Origin: Branchipolynoe longqiensis
Taxonomy: Eukaryota > Annelida > Polychaeta > Phyllodocida > Polynoidae
DNA: 64,000 nucleotides
Reading direction: 5' to 3'
Assembly: GCA_030323885.1 (NCBI GenBank)
Contig: CM059189.1
Location: 43,553,428 to 43,617,427 of the forward strand
Position 1 is the stretch's first letter; each line of letters begins with the position of its first letter. Position numbers and translations under genes: made by a program. Positions 56,705-64,000 of this stretch are shown here, in pieces. The notes under the pieces were generated by a model. It made no database searches. It had not been told where the DNA came from and was given only the letters and a program-made list of their open reading frames with translations.

Positions 56705-56732
56705 CTGAAATAAATAGGCGGGTATTAATTTG

Positions 56733-57020
56733 GAATGGAACTTTTCTAGGTCGGACTCCTAATCTGAGGGTCAGTGGTTCGATTCCCCATGCCCCCTAAT
56801 CTGCCAATTTGGATTTCCACCGCTGTGTATAACTTACAGCGTCATCAAAGGCCGGTTGCTCTCATACCATGTCTACATGGTGTGGGAGGTTAAAAATTCC
56901 TTGGGTCGGTAAAAGTGTAGGCTTGGGCTTTATATCGACAAACTATCTAATTAATGGTGAAAACAAGTCTATTCAGACTTATCCATGATAGGCAGTATAA
57001 ATCTTCAAGAAAGGAAGAAA
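56733..57020 (+). mobile_element. SINE-2 with tail type 3
   Basis: B box ggttcgattcc lies at 56776-56786, then the body, then acaagtctattcagacttat and ggcagtataaatcttcaag. Confidence 0.82.
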
Positions 57021-57140
57021 AGGGGGAAAAAAGTATGCATTGAAACATGGCTCACTCTCTCTCAATCTGCTCAAGTGGAGGAGTCGACTTAGGTATAAAC
57101 ATAGGTATAAACTTTGCAATCTACTCAAGTTTGTGTTTAT

Positions 57141-57488
57141 TTAAAGGTGTATAGTCGGATGAAAACATCAAATTTTCAAAACCAAAGTAATTATCTAGAT
57201 TTGATTCTACATATCAGACTTAGATACGGGTGCGCTTATCAAATATGTCACCGCATAGAAGAGAATACTGAGGCAATTTAATAGAACCTGTTACTGCAGA
57301 AGCCTATGGAGTCACAGTTTTGGTGTGCTTGCAAAGATTAATTTTGAATGTTTGCACTTCAAATATCTCACATGTTAGGTCATTTAAAATATAAGTTACT
57401 TCAAATTAAAGTATGGTAGATTATAACGATCAACCTAATATCTCAGAAAATGACAGAAACTCAAAACCATCGGACTATGCAACTTTAA
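57141..57488 (+). mobile_element. TTAA MITE (M1) copy
   Basis: The left end is TTAAAGGTGTATAGTCGGAT and the right end is CATCGGACTATGCAACTTTAA. Confidence 0.82.
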
Positions 57489-57489
57489 A

Positions 57490-58135
57490 CAACTCCCAAC
57501 ACATTAACTGAAGCCGTTTTGATATGATATCAGATATTTTAAGACATAGATAAATAGTTGAGAAAATGTGAAATTTAATTGACAAAGTGAGATACATCTG
57601 GTTCACACAAACTTTTGGTTGCTACAAGTCAGGATTATTTCATCGACATTCACCTATGATGGCGTAACATGTGACCACCACACAGGTGGTAGAAAAGAAT
57701 ACGTATGTTTGTGAATTGCCATGGCGATAAATTGTATATTTAATAATAAAAAACACACACAAAATATCTTTCCGGTTTTCATTTGTAAACACTAGCAGCA
57801 GTGTTTAAGATGACAAATATAGCAGGAGTTTTAAACAAAAATAAGAATGTCCATGTATACTTAAATGGAGAGGGATATCTTATCTGTAACAGGGTGGGCT
57901 TCTGATCTACAAAATAATCTTTAACCACAGTAGGCACTTGGACATCCCCCCCCCCCCCCAGAACTGGATATAAGCAGTTGAAATTGTGCTCTTTGTAGCG
58001 AGCATGAAAATACCTTCAAAATAGAATTTCACTTGTAAGAATATATTAATTAAGAGCCAAGATGTGTGGTTTTTAACATCAGTAAGTTGTGGTGTTAGCT
58101 GTTAGCCATGTTGGCTGGCATGACCACCAAGTGGC
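57490..58135. other. No feature seen
   Basis: AT-rich intron with a C run at 57949-57959. Confidence 0.5.
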
Positions 58136-58137
58136 AT

Positions 58138-58441
58138 TCTCTGTGGCGGAGGGGTTAGAGTGTCTGACTTTTTTATAGGTCAGCCTCCTAATCTGAGGGT
58201 CAGCGGTTCGATTCCCCGTGCCCCCACCTCTGCCAATTTGGATTTCCACCGCTGTGTATAACTTACAGCGTCATCAAAGGCCGGTTGCTCTCCTACCATG
58301 TCTATGTGGTGTGGGAGGTTAAAAATCCCTTGGGTCGGTAAAAGTGTAGGCTCGGGCTTTCTATCGACCAGCAGTGGAATGAGGAAGACCAGTCGTCTAT
58401 GACTGAAATTTCCCATGCTTAAACAACTAATGGACCAAAAA
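58138..58441 (+). mobile_element. SINE-2 with tail type 1
   Basis: The A-box-like ctgtggcggaggggttagag and B box ggttcgattccc (58205-58216) are intact. After the body the tail is gcagtggaatgaggaagacc, tatgactgaaatttcccatg, aacaactaatggaccaaa. Confidence 0.88.
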
Positions 58442-58663
58442 AATTAAAATTAAATTATGACTGGCCATGAAGCAGGACTAATACTAGTCACTGAGGGAAT
58501 AAACCTGGATTTGTGTGTGAATCTGTAATCTGTAAGTGAATACGAGTCAAATAAATGTGACGAGCATGTTTTCTTTGGTGTCAAATATACCCCAGACACC
58601 CGCGATGTGCAGAACCAACTACTTTGGTCACAATATATCACGTGTGTAATAGGTTGGTTGGTT

Positions 58664-59487
58664 GGTTGGTTGTTGGAGCTTTACGTCATGGCAACATCTA
58701 AGGTCATAGGGTACAACCCCGTTAAACCAAGCTCGGTTAAACCAAACAATCGGTTAATCCAAACGTTTATCGGCGGCCCGGCAAAATACTACCATTTATC
58801 ATATAAAAAAAGTTGGTTAAAGCAAAGTCGGTTAATCCAAACTATCGGTTAATCCAAACAAAATTTCGGGCCCCAGGCCACTTCCGGTATGGTTAAACCA
58901 AACGTTCATGTGGTTATAAGGTCACCTGAGACTTTTTTTTATGATAAATGGTAGTATTTTGCAGGGCTGCCGAAAAAAGTTTGGATTAACTGATAGTTTG
59001 GTTTAACTGAGCTTGGTTTAACTGGGTTATACTGTATATACATAAAAAAACAATAATCAAAGTGTCCACATACATTGTATATTGCATTCATAATGCACCT
59101 GCGCTTTTGCCAAAGCCAAGTCAAAGTCGAAGCCAAAGCTCGGTTAAACCAATGATTGGTTAATCCAAACAAATTTCTAGGGCCCATTCAAGTTTGGTTT
59201 AATGGGGTTACACTGTATTAGGACGGGTACTGACTTGTGACAGTGCGCACTCATGGCGACTTTATAGTGTTCTCCCACTGGGAGACCAGACCGCCAGCAC
59301 CATGACCTGATTTCCAACTCAGTCACATTATTATGATAGTGAGCCAACCAGTCCTTGCCATATGATAATAATGCCGAGCGCCTGGCAAGGAAGTGACAAA
59401 TATCAATTTTTAAGTCATTGGTTTGACTCGACCAGGGTTCGAACCCGTGGGTTCGAATCCCCCGATCTACCAAAACGAAAGACGGAA
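58664..59487 (-). mobile_element. SINE-1 interrupted by a TA-flanked MITE
   Basis: The SINE tail is 58664-58708 and the rest 59214-59487. The insert 58708-59217 has ends gggtacaaccccgttaaacc and the complement of ggtttaatggggttacactg, with further inverted gttaaaccaa words inside. TA is at both junctions. The SINE head holds a doubled B-box region near 59445. Confidence 0.85.
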
Positions 59488-59524
59488 CGTGTGTAACAAG
59501 ACATCAATTCGCGATTATGTGTGT

Positions 59525-59612
59525 AAACTGTATAATATATATACTATATCAAATATATATATATTATATACATATATAATATATATTATATATATTATAT
59601 ATATATATTCTG
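59525..59612. repeat. AT palindromic microsatellite
   Basis: TATATATAATATATATTATA-type sequence. Confidence 0.9.
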
Positions 59613-59684
59613 TCCAAGTGCCTAACCACAAAACCAATGTGGGCCGTAGTCTGGCAGTGACTTGGCAGTTGATAATCTGTCAGT

Positions 59685-60385
59685 CAAAGTATTAACCCTT
59701 AACAATCAAAGTATTAACCCTTAACAATCAACGTACTAAGCCTTAACAATCAAAGTACTAACCCTTAACAATCAAAGTACTAGCCCATAACAATTAAAGT
59801 ACTAACCCTTAACAATCAAAGTACTGACCCGTAACAATCAAAGTACTAACCCTTAACAATCAAAGTACAAACCCTTAACAATCAAAGTACTAACCCTTAA
59901 CAATCAAAGTACTAACCCGTAACAATCAAAGTACTAACCCTTAACAATCAAAGTACTAACCCTTAACAATGTAAGTACAACCCTTAACAATCAAAGTACT
60001 AACTCTGAACAATCAAAGTACTAACTTTTAATAATCAAAGTACTAACCCTTAACAATCAAAGCACTAACTCGTAACAATCAAAGTACTAACCCTTAACAA
60101 TGTAAGTACAAACCCTTAACAATCAAAGTACTAACTCTGAACAATCAAAGTACTAACTTTTAATAATCAAAGTACTAACCCATAACAATCAAAGTACTGA
60201 CCCGTAACAATCAAAGTACTAACTATTAACAATGTAAGTACAAACCCTTAACAATCAAAGTACTAACCCTGAACAATCAAAGTACTAACTTTTAACAATC
60301 AAAGTACTAACCCTTAACAATCAAAGTACTAACCCTGAACAATCAAAGTACTAACCCTTAACAATCAAAGTACTGACCCGTAACA
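59685..60385. repeat. 22-bp minisatellite (about 31 units)
   Basis: The unit is aacaatcaaagtactaaccc, tt. Larger blocks repeat (59960-60090 against 60095-60200). Confidence 0.96.
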
Positions 60386-60389
60386 AATA

Positions 60390-60765
60390 GATCACGTGAC
60401 TCCTGATGTAGATATTTGTTTTATCTTAGCCAAATGTTCATATTCAGTCTTGCAATATCAACTGTATTTCGCTTAGAACTACTACGAATAGCCAACATAA
60501 TCTTGGTCTAATGTTCCTGGATGCACCGGCCCATACCTACTGGGTTGGAGCTCAAATAACCCACGATGTGACGTCATCCAGGGAAGGGAAGGGCGGAATC
60601 ACATAGGTTATATAAAAGCTATATGCGAAGGAGTTTCAAATTAAATATTTATTAGGGAGTCTTATGAGTTTTTTCTATTACAACAGCTTGGTTTTTAAAA
60701 ACCTTTCTCAATAAACTATAAGTAGCGACATATACGTTTAAATATCTTCAGTTCTATTTTTTGTT
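60390..60765. other. No feature seen
   Basis: Unique-looking intron sequence. Confidence 0.5.
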
Positions 60766-60767
60766 TG

Positions 60768-60975
60768 CGTTTTGTACAATAGTTGATGAAGCAGGGGACA
60801 TTTCAATCGCGGACAATTCTTCTTCCACATTCCCCTGCTCCTTGCCCTATGCTAGTAATGCCGAACACCAGGCTAAGTAGCGACAAGTATAAATTGTGGT
60901 CATTGGTTTGACTCGGCTCGGGTTCAAATGGGTTCGTATCCCGCAACCTACCAAAATGGAAGGCCGCCACTCAAC
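60768..60975 (-). mobile_element. SINE-1 head with tail type 1 (chimeric SINE)
   Basis: Tail type 1 (gtacaatagttgatgaagca, ggggacatttcaatcgcgga) joins ccttgccctatgctagtaat and a SINE-1 head with damaged B box. Confidence 0.78.
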
Positions 60976-61125
60976 TTGAAAAGGCTTTAAATAACTATAA
61001 AAAATGATAATTAAAAACGCTTCACAAGAGAATAAATAGCTTCACATAATATACAATTTAGAAAGTGTTGTAATATCATGATACTTGAAAGTCAATTTGC
61101 ATTGGTCATGTTACTGCACCTTTAA

Positions 61126-61189
61126 GTTTGTTTGTTTGTTTGTTGTTGTTTTACGTCCTAGCAACATCTAAGGTCATATCAGGACGGGG
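61126..61189 (-). mobile_element. Solo SINE-1 tail with target-site duplication
   Basis: Tail only. TGCACCTTTAA is at 61115-61125 and 61190-61200, an exact 11-bp duplication. Confidence 0.9.
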
Positions 61190-61337
61190 TGCACCTTTAA
61201 AGTGCTGTCGGTTTGTTCCTGGTTTCTGCTCACACGGTGAACAGCGCCACATTTCACCCTAGTGGCCGAAGCTGTTAAACTAGCCAGAGGAAACCAGATT
61301 TCAATACAGGTGGCAGGATTGGTCATAACAACACCAG

Positions 61338-61646
61338 GGCCACGTTCAGGGTAACCCTCCGAGACGTCTCAGGGGAAATCCCTGACGTCGTGCTAGTCTG
61401 AATGGCAAAAGCAGTTGGTCGCCTCGAAAATGGCTGCCCCCATAGGCGGCAGCCATTTTGCAATGGAAAAGAAGCACTCTGATTGGCTGAAACCACTGAA
61501 TACGGCAGCCATTTTCAAGGTATTTTTTGTATCCTGTCTGAAAGGGGAGATGTCTCGGAGACGCCTCGGAGACGCACCCTGAATGGAAATAAGCCAAAAA
61601 GCATTGCGGAGATGTCTCTGAGACGGACCCTGAAAGCGGCCCAGGT
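61338..61646. mobile_element. MITE family M6
   Basis: The ends are gggccacgttcagggtaacc and ggaccctgaaagcggccc. The interior has aaaatggctgcc and gcactctgattggctgaaac. Matches 48346-48620. Confidence 0.8.
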
Positions 61647-61921
61647 CATTCTAACAAGCTTCTATAATTCTGGGATGATAGTTAGATCAAACAACAAAGC
61701 GAAGGAATTGCATAACTTAATTAAAATAAATCTAAAAGCCATGTATACTTAAGTAAATGGGGAACATTGAACAAGACTTTGTTGACATTGCTTCAAAAGT
61801 ATGCAATTTTATTTCTCAGTATGAGGGTGAGTGGGAAGGGATTTTATGTAATCTTCCTCTTGGTGTGGCAAGAGGTAATGCAATCCTTGTTATTATTATT
61901 AATATTAGGACAATAATTTGC

Positions 61922-62215
61922 TGGTTTATTTGTTTGTTGGAGCATTATATCCTAACAACATCTAAGAGGCCATATAGACTGGTGACTTTATAGTACTGCC
62001 CCACTGAGAGACCAGGCTGCCATTACCATGACTCGATATCCCACTCCGTTACACTATAATGCTGATACTGAGGAAATTAGTCCTTGTTGTATCCTGTTAA
62101 TACCAAACGCTAGGCTTGGTAGCGACAAACATCAATTTACTAAGTCATTGGTATGACTTGGGTGGGCTTCGAACCGACAACTTCCCACATGGGAAGCCAG
62201 CCAGGGAGAGTGTGC
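61922..62215 (-). mobile_element. SINE-1 copy
   Basis: Tail (gttggagcattatatcctaa), body (gatatcccactccgttacac) and diverged head (cttcgaaccgacaactt). Confidence 0.78.
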
Positions 62216-62309
62216 CATGCAACTATACTAGTACTGGTAGTTACACTAAAGTAGCTTTCAAAATGCAAGGCTTTTCAAACAGCACCTGTCGACTCGCAAC
62301 ACTAGACAC

Positions 62310-63180
62310 TACAGTAAAACCTCTCTCAAGGCCCTGTCACACTATGACGTAACAACGTCAGCGTAGGGAGAATGTGAATAACGTCAAACTTCTCGTCAAA
62401 GTATGCAAATTTGGGCACACGTTGAACGTGGATGAAGCGTAGTTGACGAGAGCGTAACGTCGGTAAATCGTAGTGATACCATCATTCAACGAGAGAGGAC
62501 AACGTCATTACGCTCACGGAAAGTTATAAACGTTATTCCATTGCCAGAACTACGTTACGTGATGTTACATACGTCAATGAAACATTGAATGTACATTGAA
62601 CGTATGTTGAACGTACATTGGACGTACATTGGATGTACGTTCGGCATATGTTCTCTTGACGTTCCCATTACGCCGCGTGGACGTTTCCACCTGCTTTAAT
62701 GTGGGTCAACGTAGTGGAACGTAGTTGAACGTAGTGAGCAGCGTTTGACTAACGTCCATCTAACGTCATTGACGTTCACTAAACGTGTACAGAACGTACG
62801 GCGAACGTAAACCCTTACGTTCGAGTTACGTCGAAAGTTTTGAATAGGTTCAAAACTTTGATGTGCGCCGATGTAACACGACGTAACGTGACGTAGCTCC
62901 ACATCAGTCTAACATCATTCTGACGTCATCATAACGTAACCCAACGTACATCAACGTAATGATGAAACGTGAGCACGTCAGGCTTACGTTGGCTCGTTAC
63001 GTTGTAGTATGACAGGGGTATCACCGACTACCTGCACAGATCGACCACTCCCCTATATCGATCGCTTTATTTGGGTCCCAACAATAACATTGCAACCATA
63101 TTCTAACTCCCTAAACCGACCACTACCACCCCTAAGTGGACAACTTAAGGTGGGTCCATTTAGCGATGTTTTACTCTACA
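62310..63180. mobile_element. Pogo-like MITE interrupted by ACGT-dense foldback element, copy 2
   Basis: The pogo-like ends are tacagtaaaacctctctca (62310-62328) and the complement tgttttactctaca at 63180. The foldback is 62329-63020, 692 bp, flanked by TCA on both sides (62326-62328 and 63021-63023). Its ends are AGGCCCTGTCACACTATGAC and, complemented, TACCCCTGTCATACTACAAC. It is an inverted relative of 33954-34553 and is packed with ACGT. Confidence 0.88.
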
Positions 63181-63189
63181 TGTTTTCCC

Positions 63190-63360
63190 AGTCAGTGTCC
63201 ACTGGTCCCTGAGGAAGTACTGGAGCTGCGACCTGGCGTGTTTGCATGCCCGGAAATGAGGTGACAATCCCTCGCAGTCAGATTCTTTAATGCAGGCTAT
63301 ATATAAATTAAACTAACTTTGAACTCATAAGCACATGTTTCCCGATGACCAAAGCTAGCA
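63190..63360. repeat. Dispersed repeat shared with 26360-26640
   Basis: ccactggtccctgaggaagt, gagctgcgacctggcgtgtt. Class unknown. Confidence 0.6.
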
Positions 63361-63364
63361 TGGG

Positions 63365-64000
63365 TCTTGCCTTATATTTGTCCTGATTTATGTTGCAGGA
63401 TTTATGTTGCAGGGAAATTGTGCTAACGACTGTTTTTTTTTATCAATTTATTTACCCTGCTCATAACGGATAAGTGTGTTAACACTTGTTTTCGCCGCTA
63501 GGCAGCACTAACCCAATATTATTTAAATCTTTTGAATTTTGTCTTAGTAATAATTTAGGTTTTCTTGCTTCTTGTTTATGGCTTGTAACTGTTTGTAGCT
63601 TGCAAGCAGCCCAAAATCCAACTTGTACTATACTTTGTGTTAGACTCTGATGCATTGAATTGATTTTTATTTTATTTTACCATCAGAAGTGATTAAGCAT
63701 CAATACAACGTGTGACACGCACTGGCCTAGATTCCTTCTCCAATAGGCTTACTTAATTTAAGTATCAATGAAATAGCTTTAAATATACATGCAAGTTAAT
63801 AGTGTTTTTCTTCCAATGCACTGAAGTAATATTTGCGTTTTCACTTTTAAACAAAATTTGAAAGCTCGTTTTCAAAATAAAAAAAGTTTCCAATAAAAAA
63901 TGTTTAAACGCTTTTTAACTTTCAAAATAGTTTATTTAAACATTTACTCTCATTTTGTACACACCCCTTTTTCTTCTATCTGCTGCATGCCTAGGGGAGG
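63365..64000. other. No feature seen
   Basis: AT-rich sequence at the window end. One stretch (taaatttaggttttcttgct, cttgtttatggcttgtaact near 63550) resembles the complement of 29700-29745, which hints at a further dispersed repeat. Confidence 0.4.

Overview
The window is a piece of a large, intron-rich, AT-rich animal nuclear genome. The repeat content (several tRNA-derived SINE families, DIRS, LINE, many MITEs, dense minisatellites) and a repeat at about 6265-6535 that I recall from molluscan sequences suggest a mollusc, most likely a gastropod. That assignment is inference. There are no bacterial-style operons, and nearly all long ORFs here are artefacts of tandem repeats whose unit is a multiple of 3 bp.

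One host gene is recognisable. It runs on the minus strand across 56704 to 771 and continues beyond both window edges. It encodes an intermembrane (bridge-like) lipid transfer protein of the VPS13A/C type. I reconstructed 18 consecutive GT-AG exons (92, 113, 209, 79, 88, 118, 172, 133, 61, 115, 198, 143, 122, 251, 222, 221, 145 and 88 nt) whose phases all agree. They give about 856 codons without a stop and correspond roughly to residues 450-1350 of human VPS13A (by recall). The introns reach about 17 kb, so only about 4.6 percent of the gene span is coding. A further GC-rich 543-nt block at 9309-9851 is open, phase 0 at both ends and flanked by plausible splice sites. It may be an optional cassette exon.

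Layout by region: 1-5300, last three exons seen, SINEs and a 95-bp minisatellite that starts at a splice donor. 5300-10900, MITEs, nested MITEs and the candidate cassette exon. 10900-18200, a cluster of six exons separated by minisatellites, one built from a splice acceptor. 18200-29100, a large intron with an 84-bp array, foldback element, SINEs and TTAA-flanked MITEs. 29100-30800, two small exons encoding the acidic linker. 30800-47850, a 17-kb intron with an LTR fragment, an ACGT-dense foldback element, three minisatellites and a DIRS retrotransposon (about 41.5-47.4 kb) interrupted by a LINE. 47850-56700, seven exons with five minisatellites between them. 56700-64000, upstream intron with SINEs, nested MITEs and a second ACGT-dense foldback.

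The most interesting signals are (i) three minisatellites that start exactly at an exon boundary and carry a copy of that exon's splice site in every unit, (ii) repeated solo insertions of a roughly 55-bp SINE tail with their own target-site duplications, (iii) SINE families with exchanged 3' tails, and (iv) foldback elements whose arms are saturated with one short word. I saw no CRISPR, operon, phage or defence system, and no intact mobile element.
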